NCBI GenBank assembly: GCA_900541685.1
Contig: UQKM01000011.1
Location: forward strand, 1-64,000
Reading direction: 5' to 3'
DNA: 64,000 nt
DNA from: an uncultured Collinsella sp.
GTDB taxonomy: Bacteria > Actinomycetota > Coriobacteriia > Coriobacteriales > Coriobacteriaceae
The notes under the pieces were generated by a model. The model was not told the DNA's origin and searched no databases. It saw nothing but the letters and a program-made list of their open reading frames with translations. Positions 33,959 through 43,864 of this stretch are shown here, piece after piece (position 1 is the first letter of the stretch; every line of letters starts with the position of its first letter). Position numbers and translations under genes: made by a program.

Positions 33959-35533
33959 ATGGGAAAGAAACTCGATAAGAAGGCCGAGCCTGCAGCGGGC
34001 AAGACGCCCAAAGGCATCAAGGTCGATAAGGCCATCAAAAAATTCCGCAAGCTCGAGGGCAAGCTGTGGACCCGCGAGTACCTGCTCAAGATTGCCGAGT
34101 TCGATGGCGCGACCATTGCTCCCGCCAACGGCGCCGCGGCCCGCGCCGATGCTATGGGCACCCTTGCCGGCGAGCATCACAAGCTGCTGACCAGCAAAAA
34201 GTCTGTTGAGCTCGTGCGCTCTCTCGCGCGCGAGACGGTCGCGGGCGGCAAGATCGACGACCCGCAGCTGCTCGACGAGATTCGCGTACTCGGCCGCGAC
34301 CAGCGCGAGGCAAGCGCCATTCCTACCGAGGAGGCCGAGGCTTGGACCAGGCTTACCTGCGAGGCCGATGCCGTGTGGCACAAGGCCAAGACGACCAATG
34401 ACTGGGCGAGCTTTGAGCCCTATGTGGATAAGATTGTCGACAAGCTCAAATATCAGGCCGAGCTCATGGATCCCAAGCGCGACCCATACGACGTGTGGCT
34501 CGACCAGTATGAGCGCGGCCTTTCCGCCAAGAGCTTCGACGCGTTTTGCGATGAGGTCAAGGCGACGGTCGTGCCGCTCGTGCACGCCATCGGCGAGCGC
34601 GGCCAGCAGCCCGCTGCCGACTTTTTGCACGCCCGCGTGCCCGAGGCCGCCCAGCGCGCCATGAGCTTCGACCTTATGAAGCTCGTCGGCCTGGACCTGA
34701 ACGACACCACGCTTGCCTTTACCGAGCACCCGTTTAGCGAAGGCTTCTCGGTGGGTGACGCGCGCATTGCCACGCACATCTACGAAAACGACTGCATCTC
34801 CAACGTCTACAGCATCATCCACGAGGCGGGCCACGCCATGTACGAGCTGGGCGTCAATTCTGCCTATGCGCGCACCTGTCTTGAAGGTGGCACCTCCATG
34901 GGCATCCACGAGAGCCAGAGCCGCTTTTTCGAGAACACCGTGGGCCGCAGCCGCGCCTTTATGGGCCCGCTGCTTGAGGTACTGCGCCGCCACGCGCCCG
35001 AGGTCTACGGCGACGTTGACGAGGACACGCTCTACCGCGCCGTGAACATCGCGCAGCCGTCGTTGATCCGCACCGAGGCCGACGAGCTCACCTACCCGCT
35101 GCATATTATGGTGCGCTACCAGATTGAGCGCATGCTGTTTGCCGGCGAGGCCACGGCCAAGGATATCCCCGCGCTTTGGAACCGCTTTATGGACGAATAC
35201 CTGGGCATTCCCGTTCCTGACGACACGCGCGGCTGTCTGCAGGATACGCACTGGAGCGGCGGCTCGTTTGGCTACTTCCCCACGTATGCGCTGGGTAGCG
35301 CCTACGACGCCATGTTTGTGCCGGCCATGTGCCGCGACGGCGTCGACCTTACCGGTGCCTGTGCGAGCGGCGACTTGGCACCCGTCCGCGCGTGGTTAGG
35401 CGAGCACATTTGGCAATGGGGCCGCGCCAAAGACGCGCCGGAACTCATCAAGGGCGCCTGCGGCATGCCGTTCGATGCCCGCTACTACTGCAGCTACCTA
35501 CAGGACAAGTTCACCACGCTCTACCAGCTGTAA
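33959..35533 (+). CDS. M32 family metallocarboxypeptidase (carboxypeptidase Taq type)
   Basis: The enzyme removes C-terminal residues from peptides using a metal ion. The 524-aa protein has the zinc motif HEAGH (IIHEAGHAMYELG) and the M32 signatures GIHESQSRFFENTVGRS and the later IRTEADELTYPLH. An N-terminal lysine-rich segment (MGKKLDKKAEPAAGKTPKG) is extra compared with the family. It is transcribed away from pheS, sharing the intergenic region with the T-box leader. Confidence 0.95.
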   Translation: MGKKLDKKAEPAAGKTPKGIKVDKAIKKFRKLEGKLWTREYLLKIAEFDGATIAPANGAAARADAMGTLAGEHHKLLTSKKSVELVRSLARETVAGGKIDDPQLLDEIRVLGRDQREASAIPTEEAEAWTRLTCEADAVWHKAKTTNDWASFEPYVDKIVDKLKYQAELMDPKRDPYDVWLDQYERGLSAKSFDAFCDEVKATVVPLVHAIGERGQQPAADFLHARVPEAAQRAMSFDLMKLVGLDLNDTTLAFTEHPFSEGFSVGDARIATHIYENDCISNVYSIIHEAGHAMYELGVNSAYARTCLEGGTSMGIHESQSRFFENTVGRSRAFMGPLLEVLRRHAPEVYGDVDEDTLYRAVNIAQPSLIRTEADELTYPLHIMVRYQIERMLFAGEATAKDIPALWNRFMDEYLGIPVPDDTRGCLQDTHWSGGSFGYFPTYALGSAYDAMFVPAMCRDGVDLTGACASGDLAPVRAWLGEHIWQWGRAKDAPELIKGACGMPFDARYYCSYLQDKFTTLYQL

Positions 35534-35547
35534 GGCCTTGAAGGCCG

Positions 35548-35640
35548 GCAGTTAGGGACGTTCCTTTTCTGCCGGCAGTTGGGGACAGTCCTTGCCCATC
35601 CGGCCAGCAAACCGGCCAATCGGTAAAGACTGTCCCCAAT
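35548..35640. repeat. inverted and direct repeats downstream of the M32 peptidase gene
   Basis: GCCGGCAGTT(A/G)GGGAC occurs twice (35544 and 35571 area). TTGGGGACAGTC at 35579-35590 is the exact inverse of GACTGTCCCCAA at 35628-35639, with two CCGGCC copies in the loop. It is non-coding and resembles a dispersed intergenic repeat. Confidence 0.5.
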
Positions 35641-35713
35641 GAGTAGCTCGTTGACGCTAATGTCTTGGCAACGTCAGAGAAAACGACCCCAAGCGAGCAA
35701 GATAACGTGAAAC

Positions 35714-35748
35714 GAAAGGGCGCTGACCTTCTGGTCGCGCCCTTGAAA
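35714..35748. terminator. terminator-like hairpin between convergent genes
   Basis: AAGGGCGC and GCGCCCTT flank a loop containing GACC/GGTC. On the minus strand it is followed by TTTCGTTT, so it can serve glmM; A residues upstream on the + strand may also let it serve the peptidase gene. Confidence 0.6.
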
Positions 35749-35819
35749 TTGAACGCCAGATTGCCGCTTAGGGGCGTTTGCAGCGTCGAGCAGCTACGCG
35801 GTTTGGTAAAACCGCGTAG

Positions 35820-37151
35820 CTATAAAGCCTCGAGCGCGTTGGCGATGCGCTTCATGGCAGCATCGGCGGATGCTTGGTCGGGCGCTTCGGCCAAAACGCG
35901 AATCACCGACTCGGTTCCACTTTTGCGCACGAGCACGCGGCCCTCGCCTGCCAGCGCAGTCTCGGCCTCGGCGATGGCGTTCTGCACGCCCATGTTCTCG
36001 AGCGCGGCGTCCTTATCCGCTACGCGCACGGCAACCTGCGCCTGCGGCAGCAGCTTGCACGGAGCCGTGAGCTGCGAGAGCGTCTCGCGCTCGGCACGAA
36101 TCACTTCCATCACGCGCAGCGAGGTCATAATGCCGTCGCCCGTGCGCTCGATATCGCCAAAGATCGTATGGCCCGTCTGCTCGCCGCCCAGGCTGTAGCC
36201 GCCCTCGCGCATCTTGGCATACACGTGACGGTCGCCCACGCCGCTGGTCACGGCGCTCAGTCCGGCAAGCTCCAGCGACTTGACCAGACCAAAGTTGCTG
36301 GCGATCGTCGGCACCACGGTACCGCCCGAAAGGCGACCGTGCTTGTTCAGGTACACGCCGCACACGTACAGGATCTGGTCGCCATCGACCACGCGGCCGC
36401 GCTCGTCCACGGCCAGGCAGCGGTCGGCATCGCCGTCGTAGGCAAAGCCCACGTCCAGGCCCTGCTCCACCACGTGGCGCTGCAGACGCTCCATATGCGT
36501 GGAGCCGCAGTCGACGTTGATGTTAAAACCATCAGGCGCGGCATTGATCACGCGCACGTCGGCGCCCAGCGCGTCGAACACCGGCTTGGCCACCGAGGAC
36601 GCCGAGCCGTTGGCGCAGTCGAGACCGATCTTGACGCCCTGCAGCGAAAAGTTCGCGCTGGCGATGAGCGAGGCAATATAGCGGTTGCGGCCCTGCATGT
36701 AGTCCACCGTGGCGCCGATGTGGTTGCCCGTGGCCAGCGGCACCTCGCTCTTGCCATCGATGTAGTCCTCGATGAGCTCCAGTACGTCCTCGTCCATCTT
36801 AAAACCGTCGCTGTTGACGAGCTTAATGCCGTTATCGCAAAACGGGTTGTGGCTCGCGCTGATCATGATGCCGCAATCGAAGCAGCCTTCCACGGTCTGA
36901 TGCGCTACGCCCGGCGTGGGGATCACGTGCAGCATATAGGCGTCCGCACCGCTCGCGACCAGGCCACTCACCAGCGCCGCCTCGAACATATAACTCGAGC
37001 GACGTGTGTCCTTGCCCACGATGACGCGCGCCTTGCGCTCGCGGTTGGCGCCGTAATACCAGCCCACAAAACGGCCAATCTTATAAGCGTGCTCTACCGT
37101 CAGCCCAACGTTAGCCTCACCGCGAAAGCCGTCGGTGCCAAAGTACTTCAT
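35820..37151 (-). CDS. glmM: phosphoglucosamine mutase
   Basis: GlmM converts glucosamine-6-phosphate to glucosamine-1-phosphate for peptidoglycan precursors. The 443-aa protein begins MKYFGTDGFRGEAN, carries the phosphoserine loop MISASHNPFCDNG and the metal site DGDADRCLAVD, and ends with the phosphate-binding VRKSGTESVIRV. The start ATG has an AAGGAG site. Confidence 0.97.
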   Translation of the reverse strand: MKYFGTDGFRGEANVGLTVEHAYKIGRFVGWYYGANRERKARVIVGKDTRRSSYMFEAALVSGLVASGADAYMLHVIPTPGVAHQTVEGCFDCGIMISASHNPFCDNGIKLVNSDGFKMDEDVLELIEDYIDGKSEVPLATGNHIGATVDYMQGRNRYIASLIASANFSLQGVKIGLDCANGSASSVAKPVFDALGADVRVINAAPDGFNINVDCGSTHMERLQRHVVEQGLDVGFAYDGDADRCLAVDERGRVVDGDQILYVCGVYLNKHGRLSGGTVVPTIASNFGLVKSLELAGLSAVTSGVGDRHVYAKMREGGYSLGGEQTGHTIFGDIERTGDGIMTSLRVMEVIRAERETLSQLTAPCKLLPQAQVAVRVADKDAALENMGVQNAIAEAETALAGEGRVLVRKSGTESVIRVLAEAPDQASADAAMKRIANALEAL

Positions 37152-37170
37152 GCGCTCTCCTTACAAAATA

Positions 37171-37199
37171 GGGGCGAACAGATTGCCTGTCCGCCCCAA
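37171..37199 (-). terminator. terminator-like hairpin after the DUF4012 gene or in the glmM leader
   Basis: On the minus strand GGGGCGGACAG and CTGTTCGCCCC pair around GCAAT and are followed by TATTTTG. It lies between the glmM start and the DUF4012 stop; transcription here runs from DUF4012 into glmM, so it is probably the DUF4012 terminator. Confidence 0.7.
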
Positions 37200-37234
37200 A
37201 ATGGTACTCGATTATCTGCGCTACCAGAAAAACC

Positions 37235-39547
37235 CTACGCCGACGCGCTGTCGCGAGCCGCCTGGCATGTAGGAGTCTGACGCAGCGTAAGCGGCTTGTC
37301 CCCCGCCTCGGCTGACGTGGTCAGCGTATATGTGATCGTCGTCGTCTCGCCAGCATGCAGGTCAACGGTGCCCGAATAGAAGGGGATTCCATGCCACGTA
37401 GCGGCGCCAAGACCAAACTGGGTGCCCTCGACGGTCAGATCAGTAATGTTGCCGCCCGTCGGGGCAAACAACGAGACATTCAGACGCTCGTCGTCGCGCG
37501 CGGCATCGGGCGCGCTCGCCGCGACGTAGTCGGGCAGCTTGCCGGCCTCCTCCTGCGTCATGATGTTCGTCAGGGTAACGGTGATGCGATACGAGCATGT
37601 GCCGTCACCGTTCTTGATGCCCTGGCCAATCTGCGTATCGGCATTCAGGTACCAGTCGAGCTTGGAGAAGCTCAGGTTGTTAAAGTAGACACCAGCAACG
37701 GGATCTTCACTCGGGTCATCCGGATCGGGCAGCGAGGCGTCGATGTTCATCTCCTTGATAGCGTTCTGCTCGTCATCGTTTTTCATCCACGCGATCAGGC
37801 GGCCCTCTTCGGCACCGCGCTCAACGGCGCTGACAAGCTTCGTAACATCGACATCGCCGATACCGCCAAGGATCTTGTCGAAGGCAGCGCTGGCGACGGA
37901 TGCAAAGATGCCGTCCGACTCCTCGACCGGATAGTTCCAGTACACATCGTGCATGAGGACCTTTGCGGCGTTGGTGCCGTCGACAACCGTTCCGTCGGGC
38001 AGCGACACGTTACCGACCAGGCCCAGCAGATACTGCAGGAACACTGGGTCGATACCCACGACGCCGTCAACGTCCTGGCCATATTGAGATTTCCACAGGG
38101 CTGCGACACGCTGCGAGTTGCGGGGCCAATCAGGCGAATAGGTATTGCCCGAGTTGTACAGGTTACTGTGGTTGCCGAACAGCGCCTCATCCTCTTCGTC
38201 GACGCTCTCGACTGCCTCATCCTCGCTGAGTCCAATGCGGGGAACAAACTCGCCAATCGACATCTGGCCGTCGGTGACCGAAATCAGGCCCTGCGAACCG
38301 CCAAAGCCGCCGCAGGCACGAATCTCGACATTGTTCATGGCGTACACAAGGCAGTTGCGCGTCTGGCCGTTGGCGCCGAGCATCTGGGGAAGGACGGGGG
38401 CGACCTTCTCCGCCGCGTCAACCGCGCCGTTGAGGGTGGCAAAGCCGTCCTTGGCCTTATCGACCAGCTCGGTCACCTGGGAAATATGAGTATCGCCAAT
38501 GCCCTGGATCTTCTCGTTGGCGCTCTTGAACACCTTCGAGCTGCTGGAAAGCGAATCGGCGACCGCCTGCAGCGCGGACACGTTAATCATGCCGTCCTGG
38601 AACAGCTTGCCGGGCGTGGCCTGCGAAAGGTTATCGGCCATGGGAACCAGCGCATTGCTCGAGACATCGGACAGGGCGTCGATCATGGTGCGGGCCGCAT
38701 TGATGTCGCTGCCATACACCGGGATAAACGAAGCCGCCGTCCACAGCGGGCTCGAGGTCTCCGCCTTCATGCTGTCGCAAAGCTCATCAATCTTCTTCGC
38801 GTCGTCAGGCAGCGTCGAAAAATCGCCCGACGTGACCTTGTCCTTAAGGCCACCGACGATCTCGACAGCCTCCTTCGCTTCGCTCTTTACGGTCTTTGCC
38901 GAGTTAAGCAGCATAAAGCCGCTTGCGCCAAGCACAACGAGAAGCACCGCGACTACGGCGGCAATAATGGCGCCAGTGTGACGTTTTTTGCGCTCGCCCT
39001 TGCGATGGCGATGACGGACCAAGCCGTCAGAGGTCGAACTCGACGAAGTGTCGCTACCGTAGTTCAAGCCAAAATCGTAATAATCTTCCTTGGAACCCGA
39101 GCCCGCAAACTCGGCACCGCTATCATCCAGGCGGGCGAACGTGCCAGTCTCGGAGGCGCCGGTGTAAATCGTGCCAAGGTTACCCGTAAGCCCCGCGCCA
39201 CCGGCAGAGGGAGTATTGTTGGCGGCCTTGCCGGCATTAACGTTGCCGGCGGTATTCGCGGCGTTGGCAGCACCTGCGTTGTTCGCAGATGCCGAAGGAG
39301 CCCCGCTCGGCTGCGACGTGGAGGTTGCACCGCCCGCAAAGACATTCCCTCTTGCACGGCCGGTCTTTTTTGCCTTTTGAGACTGCTCGTACAGAGCGGT
39401 AAACATCGCCGTCTCGCCCGGGGACACGCGCTTACCGGAACCGCCCTGTCCAGCGCCGCCCGGCGTGCCGGCCTTACCAGCCCCGTTCGGACGCGGCGGA
39501 ACTGCAGGACGGCCGCTATCGCTGCCCTTAAAGTGATTACCAGCCAT
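37235..39547 (-). CDS. DUF4012 membrane-anchored protein
   Basis: About 770 aa from ATG 39547 with a GAGGA site. The N-terminal 190 residues are low-complexity (Gly, Ala, Asn, Pro, Ser) and cytoplasmic, ending in a basic cluster (RHRHRKGERKKRH). One membrane helix (IIAAVVAVLLVVLGASGFMLL) follows. The outside part is a helical stretch and then the DUF4012 domain (NCLVYAMNNVEIRACGGFGG, a conserved feature). Function is unknown; such proteins occur beside envelope and polysaccharide genes in actinobacteria. Confidence 0.8.
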   Translation of the reverse strand: MAGNHFKGSDSGRPAVPPRPNGAGKAGTPGGAGQGGSGKRVSPGETAMFTALYEQSQKAKKTGRARGNVFAGGATSTSQPSGAPSASANNAGAANAANTAGNVNAGKAANNTPSAGGAGLTGNLGTIYTGASETGTFARLDDSGAEFAGSGSKEDYYDFGLNYGSDTSSSSTSDGLVRHRHRKGERKKRHTGAIIAAVVAVLLVVLGASGFMLLNSAKTVKSEAKEAVEIVGGLKDKVTSGDFSTLPDDAKKIDELCDSMKAETSSPLWTAASFIPVYGSDINAARTMIDALSDVSSNALVPMADNLSQATPGKLFQDGMINVSALQAVADSLSSSSKVFKSANEKIQGIGDTHISQVTELVDKAKDGFATLNGAVDAAEKVAPVLPQMLGANGQTRNCLVYAMNNVEIRACGGFGGSQGLISVTDGQMSIGEFVPRIGLSEDEAVESVDEEDEALFGNHSNLYNSGNTYSPDWPRNSQRVAALWKSQYGQDVDGVVGIDPVFLQYLLGLVGNVSLPDGTVVDGTNAAKVLMHDVYWNYPVEESDGIFASVASAAFDKILGGIGDVDVTKLVSAVERGAEEGRLIAWMKNDDEQNAIKEMNIDASLPDPDDPSEDPVAGVYFNNLSFSKLDWYLNADTQIGQGIKNGDGTCSYRITVTLTNIMTQEEAGKLPDYVAASAPDAARDDERLNVSLFAPTGGNITDLTVEGTQFGLGAATWHGIPFYSGTVDLHAGETTTITYTLTTSAEAGDKPLTLRQTPTCQAARDSASA

Positions 39548-39690
39548 AAAGAAATCCTCGCAATTGAGTCGCAATGAAAAAGTCCATAACGTTACCAGTT
39601 TATGGCATTTTGGGCATCGACAGCTAAACTCCAGACACGGACATCAATTGGCGAAAATGTGGCACAACACCTTTTCCGTCTTGGCGCCAG

Positions 39691-40713
39691 CTACACCGTC
39701 AAAAACACCATCGCGATAATCATGGCAAAGCCCGCCAGGTCGGTGGGCAAAAACACCGTTCCCAGCATAAGGGCGCTGGTGATGGTGGCCGAAACCGGCT
39801 CCATGGTTCCAAGGAGGCTCGCGCGCACCGAGCCAATCTCCTTAACGCCCTGCATGTAGAACATATAGGCGAAGAACGACCCCACCACAATAAATATCGC
39901 GAGCGCGCCGACACCCGAGGGGCCGAGCGCCGGCATATGCGCCCACGGCTGGGTAAAGATACTCATCACGATTCCCGCCGAAAGCATGGCCGAGCCCGTG
40001 ACGACCGGGCTACCGTATTTGTTGAGGATTCCGGCAGGGATGATTGCTATGCAGGCACCGCCCACTGCGCACAAAAGGCCCGAGAGCAGGCCCATCGGCG
40101 AGATGTTGAGCGTACTGGGGTCGCCGCCCGTGGCGATCAAAAACGTTCCGCCCAATGCGAGCAAAATGCCAAGAGCCTCGCGCGTGCGCGGCAGTCGATG
40201 CGCGGTGACGCAGGCATACCCCATGACGACCACCAGCTGCAGGCACTGGAAGACGGTCGCGGTGCCCGCGTTGGTCAGGCGCACGGCTGACAGATAGCAA
40301 AGCTGGTTGAACAGCAGGCCAAAGATCGTAAACAGAATAAGCTGCTTGCGATCGGCGGGGGTAGTCCACAGCTCGATCAAGCGGTCGCGGTCTTTTCTGA
40401 GCACAACGAACATAAAGAGCAGGCCAGCGATAACTTGGCGCACGCTCATCAGCCAAAACGTCTCGATATGGCACACGTCAAAGAGGTAGCTGGCGCTGGT
40501 GCCAGAAAAACCCCAAAACGTACCGCCGGCAAACGCGGCGAGCGTACCCAGGGCCATCTTGCGCGCCTGGGCGTCGTTGAGGCGGTCGCGCCATGCGCGG
40601 CGGGTGCTGCGGCTCAGCTCGTCAGTCCCCTCGGGCACGATAAAATCAGACGCCGCCGTCATCGGTACCGAAGCCCTTTCACGTGCACACTGCGCCGAGC
40701 GCTTCTGTTCCAT
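39691..40713 (-). CDS. EamA/DMT family permease
   Basis: The 340-aa protein has about ten hydrophobic helices in two EamA repeats (ALGTLAAFAGGTFWGFSGTSA in the first, MGLLSGLLCAVGGACIAII in the second), typical of drug/metabolite transporters. The substrate cannot be read from sequence. The first 50 residues are polar and the true start may be the later ATG (MTAASDFIVPEG) near 40662. Confidence 0.85.
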   Translation of the reverse strand: MEQKRSAQCARERASVPMTAASDFIVPEGTDELSRSTRRAWRDRLNDAQARKMALGTLAAFAGGTFWGFSGTSASYLFDVCHIETFWLMSVRQVIAGLLFMFVVLRKDRDRLIELWTTPADRKQLILFTIFGLLFNQLCYLSAVRLTNAGTATVFQCLQLVVVMGYACVTAHRLPRTREALGILLALGGTFLIATGGDPSTLNISPMGLLSGLLCAVGGACIAIIPAGILNKYGSPVVTGSAMLSAGIVMSIFTQPWAHMPALGPSGVGALAIFIVVGSFFAYMFYMQGVKEIGSVRASLLGTMEPVSATITSALMLGTVFLPTDLAGFAMIIAMVFLTV

Positions 40714-40838
40714 CCCACTCCCCCGAAATCAATTGGCAATAAAGCGTCCAAACTGTAGCACGAATATTGGTATGAAATAGCAGATGATGCGGAGCATCTG
40801 CGAGCGTCCAAATTGCAGGGACGAAAGGCACCGATGAG

Positions 40839-41552
40839 CTATGCCGAGCGGTTGGAATCGCCTGGGGCGCCGGGATCGGCTTCCGCACTTTCATCGGTAT
40901 GGCCACCGTCGGCATCGCCCTCGTCACCGGCGTCGCCCTGCTCCTCCTGCTCGCGACGGCGCTTTTCGCGAATCTGCTCAACGGCGGCTCGCAAGGCGGC
41001 CTCGTCCTCGGCGCGTGCCACCTCTTGCGTTGTCTTGACCATATGGCGAATCTCGAGCACCAGCAGCACGATCAGCGGCACCACGATAAGCGGAAAGAAC
41101 AGCAGCGGATTGGTGAGCAACGAGACCACCACGCCCAGCCCCGCCGAGACAAAGACCACGCGCCCCACCACGTCGGCGGCGGGCACGGGCGCAGCATCCT
41201 CGACCGGATTGGCATCGCCCTTGGTGCGGTAAACCGGCGTGCCGTCGGCCGCATCCTCCACGGCAACGATGCGATGCGTGTTGAGCGAACCCTCCAGCGC
41301 GTCATCGGACGAATGGAAGGTGATGATGTCGCCGACCTGGTAGGCCTGGCTGTTGTCGGTATCGACGACGATAAACGAATGCACGGGAATCGCCGGCTCC
41401 ATCGAGCCGGTCAGCGTACGCATAAAGCCGTAGCCCATGATGGTGGGGATCTCACCAGCGGGCGTGAACACCGTGCGCAGCAGCACCACAAAGGCGACCA
41501 GGATCACCACGGTCGCCAACACGTTGATCACGCGGAGCACGTGCTTCATCAC
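40839..41552 (-). CDS. SipW-like signal peptidase I (second copy)
   Basis: The 237-aa protein is an S26 signal peptidase of the endoplasmic-reticulum/SipW type: the catalytic serine is in LTGSMEPAIP and a histidine replaces the usual lysine in NTHRIVAVED. One N-terminal and a paired C-terminal membrane segment flank the catalytic domain, followed by an acidic cytoplasmic tail. The GTG start overlaps the stop of the DUF2357 gene by four bases (GTGA); an ATG three bases later is possible. It is the last gene of the export operon. Confidence 0.9.
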   Translation of the reverse strand: MMKHVLRVINVLATVVILVAFVVLLRTVFTPAGEIPTIMGYGFMRTLTGSMEPAIPVHSFIVVDTDNSQAYQVGDIITFHSSDDALEGSLNTHRIVAVEDAADGTPVYRTKGDANPVEDAAPVPAADVVGRVVFVSAGLGVVVSLLTNPLLFFPLIVVPLIVLLVLEIRHMVKTTQEVARAEDEAALRAAVEQIREKRRREQEEQGDAGDEGDADGGHTDESAEADPGAPGDSNRSA

Positions 41553-43795
41553 TTGTCGGCGTCCTTTGCGGAAGGCTCGGGGTCGGCAGCGACCTCGCCC
41601 TCGGTGGCATCCGCCGCAGAAGCGCCATCCTCGTCAGGCGCGGCGACCACGCCCTCGCCAGCCTCGCCGCGCAAGCGAGCCAGCAGATAGCGCGATAGGC
41701 TGTTGCCCTCGGCACGGCGCTCGGCGCGGGCGCGATCGCGCTCGGACTGCTCCAGCTCGTGTGCCAACGAGTCCAAGCGTTGCTGCATCTCCGCGCGGGC
41801 GACCTCGAGCTCGCGCTCGTGCGCGGCCTTGGCGGCGGCGAGTTCCTGCTCAATACGCTCCCCTGCCTCGAGCTCGGCTGCGGCGGCACGCGCGTCGGCG
41901 TCGGCACGAGCCTCCTCGGCGGCACGCGCGGCGGCATCGCGCTCGGCAGCGGCAGCGGCGACCTTCTCGCTGGCATCCACCGTAGCCTGCTCAACGGCAG
42001 AATCGGCGGCAGCACGGGCGGCATCGATTGCGGCATCGGCCGCCTGCTGAGCGGCGGAGACCTTCTCCTCGGCCGCGGCAACGGCGTCGGCGAGCGCCTG
42101 CTCCGCTGCGACCGCGGCGGCGTCTGCCGCCTCCTGCGCGGCACGGGCATCGCGCTCGGCCGTCAGCTGCGCTTCCTCAATCTGCAGCTGAGCGGCGTCC
42201 AGCTTGGCATGCAGCTCGGCAACTTCCTTGGCGCACGTCTCGCGCACGCCGGCAAGCTCGGCCGCGGCTGCGTCCTTGGCGGCCTGCAGCTCAGCGGCAT
42301 CGGCGGCCACCTTGGCAGCCAGGGCCGCAGCGGCGTCACTCTCGACCTGCGCGACCTGCTCGGAGGCTGCCTGCTCGGCGGCAGCAACCTTGGCGTCCGC
42401 GTCGGCACGAGCGGCCGCGACCTCGGCATCGGCCTCGGCACGCGTCTGCGCCAGCTGCGCCGCCGCAGTCTCACGCGCCTCGACAGCGTCGGCCTCGGCA
42501 GCTTTCTTGCCCGCCTCGACATCCTCCAGCGAGCCGCGCAGTTCCTCGGCATCCGCCTCGGCCATCTGAGCGCGCTGCGTCAACGCCAGCTCGCGCGTCT
42601 TGGCCTCGTCCAGTTCGTCGGCCAGGTCGTCGCGCTCGTCGGTCAACGCGTGCGCCTGCACCTTCCAGGATTTCACCTGGCCCTGCAGCTCCTCGATCTG
42701 CTCGCGCGCCTCGGCCAGCGCCTGCTCGGCATCGAGCTGGGCCTGCGTGACCTCCTCCACAAACACGCGACGGACCTCAACGTCGGGCAGGTCGGGGCTA
42801 TCAACCTGCACCTCCTTAATCTCCTTAATAAACTTGGGCGCCACCGGTGCGTGTTGCACGTTCTCGAGCTCCTGCAGGTTGCGCTCATCGTCGGTCAGGC
42901 TCTTAAAGACGGCGTAGTTGTTAATGAGGTTGGTGTACATCTGCACCATGTACTCGTCATCGAACGCCAGCGCCTGCTGCTGCACATCGATGTTGTAGCC
43001 CACCTTGTCGTAGCGCTCCATAAACTGCCACAGCTGGTAGCACTTGCGGTAGTTGGGGTCCTTCATGATGAGGTTGGTGCGCTGGATGGGGCTGCGAACC
43101 GCACTGCAGCCGTTCATGATCTGGCAGAACGACGCGCCGCGCAGCGCCATGACCAGGCGACGCACGCGGTCGATGCGCATAAAGACGTCCATGTTGTCGG
43201 CGTCGTTCTCGGCAAAGCTCTGGCGGTTTTTGACCGTCATCTCGACGTTGTACTCGATCTCTTCGTACGCGTCGTCGATCTTGCTGTGCATCTTAAAGCG
43301 GTTGCGGATCTCGTTGCCCGTCGACCAAAAGATCACGTCGGTGCGCTTGTCCACAAACGTCAGCAGGCGCTGAATCAAGTGGTAGATAAAGCGGTTCTCG
43401 TACAGGTCGTAGGTCTCAACGGTATTGACATTGAGGATGCGCGTGGGGTGAACTCCGCCGTCGTCGCTCGGCGCCAAAAACTGCGTGTTTTGGCTCAGAT
43501 GGCGAACGCTGTCGGCGCTGATCTTTTTGGCGAGCGAGACCGGCACCACCTCTTCCTCGGTGGTGATAAAGCGGCGCGGCTTTTCGATGATGGTGTTGAT
43601 GGCGTCGAGCGAGTCCTCGATCATGCTGATCCATTCCTCGTCCACCACCTTGACGAGCTCCTCGCGCTGCTGTTCGATCGTGGTGCCCGAGGCCTGCGCC
43701 ATCTCAAACAGATAGCGGAAGTAGCGGCTGTCCTCCTGGATGGGCTCCATCTGCTCGGAGAAGCTGGTATAGAGGTCCTGAATGGTCTCGGACAT
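41549..43795 (-). CDS. DUF2357 (McrC-like) protein with a long coiled-coil tail
   Basis: Residues 1-330 resemble the DUF2357 module found beside McrB-like ATPases: YDLYENRFIYHLIQRLL at about 129-145 and DPNYRKCYQLWQFM at about 246-259. The usual C-terminal PD-(D/E)xK nuclease is not visible. Instead residues 340-690 form an almost uninterrupted Ala/Glu/Asp-rich coiled coil, ending in an acidic tail. It follows the AAA+ gene by 69 bases and overlaps the second signal peptidase gene. I infer a structural or regulatory partner of the ATPase rather than a nuclease. Domain assignment is by eye. Confidence 0.7.
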   Translation of the reverse strand: MSETIQDLYTSFSEQMEPIQEDSRYFRYLFEMAQASGTTIEQQREELVKVVDEEWISMIEDSLDAINTIIEKPRRFITTEEEVVPVSLAKKISADSVRHLSQNTQFLAPSDDGGVHPTRILNVNTVETYDLYENRFIYHLIQRLLTFVDKRTDVIFWSTGNEIRNRFKMHSKIDDAYEEIEYNVEMTVKNRQSFAENDADNMDVFMRIDRVRRLVMALRGASFCQIMNGCSAVRSPIQRTNLIMKDPNYRKCYQLWQFMERYDKVGYNIDVQQQALAFDDEYMVQMYTNLINNYAVFKSLTDDERNLQELENVQHAPVAPKFIKEIKEVQVDSPDLPDVEVRRVFVEEVTQAQLDAEQALAEAREQIEELQGQVKSWKVQAHALTDERDDLADELDEAKTRELALTQRAQMAEADAEELRGSLEDVEAGKKAAEADAVEARETAAAQLAQTRAEADAEVAAARADADAKVAAAEQAASEQVAQVESDAAAALAAKVAADAAELQAAKDAAAAELAGVRETCAKEVAELHAKLDAAQLQIEEAQLTAERDARAAQEAADAAAVAAEQALADAVAAAEEKVSAAQQAADAAIDAARAAADSAVEQATVDASEKVAAAAAERDAAARAAEEARADADARAAAAELEAGERIEQELAAAKAAHERELEVARAEMQQRLDSLAHELEQSERDRARAERRAEGNSLSRYLLARLRGEAGEGVVAAPDEDGASAADATEGEVAADPEPSAKDADK

Positions 43796-43864
43796 GGGTT
43801 ACTCCATAGATTGGATCGATCGGAAAGGGGCGAGGCGACATCACGCCGCCCCGCACTTACAGCA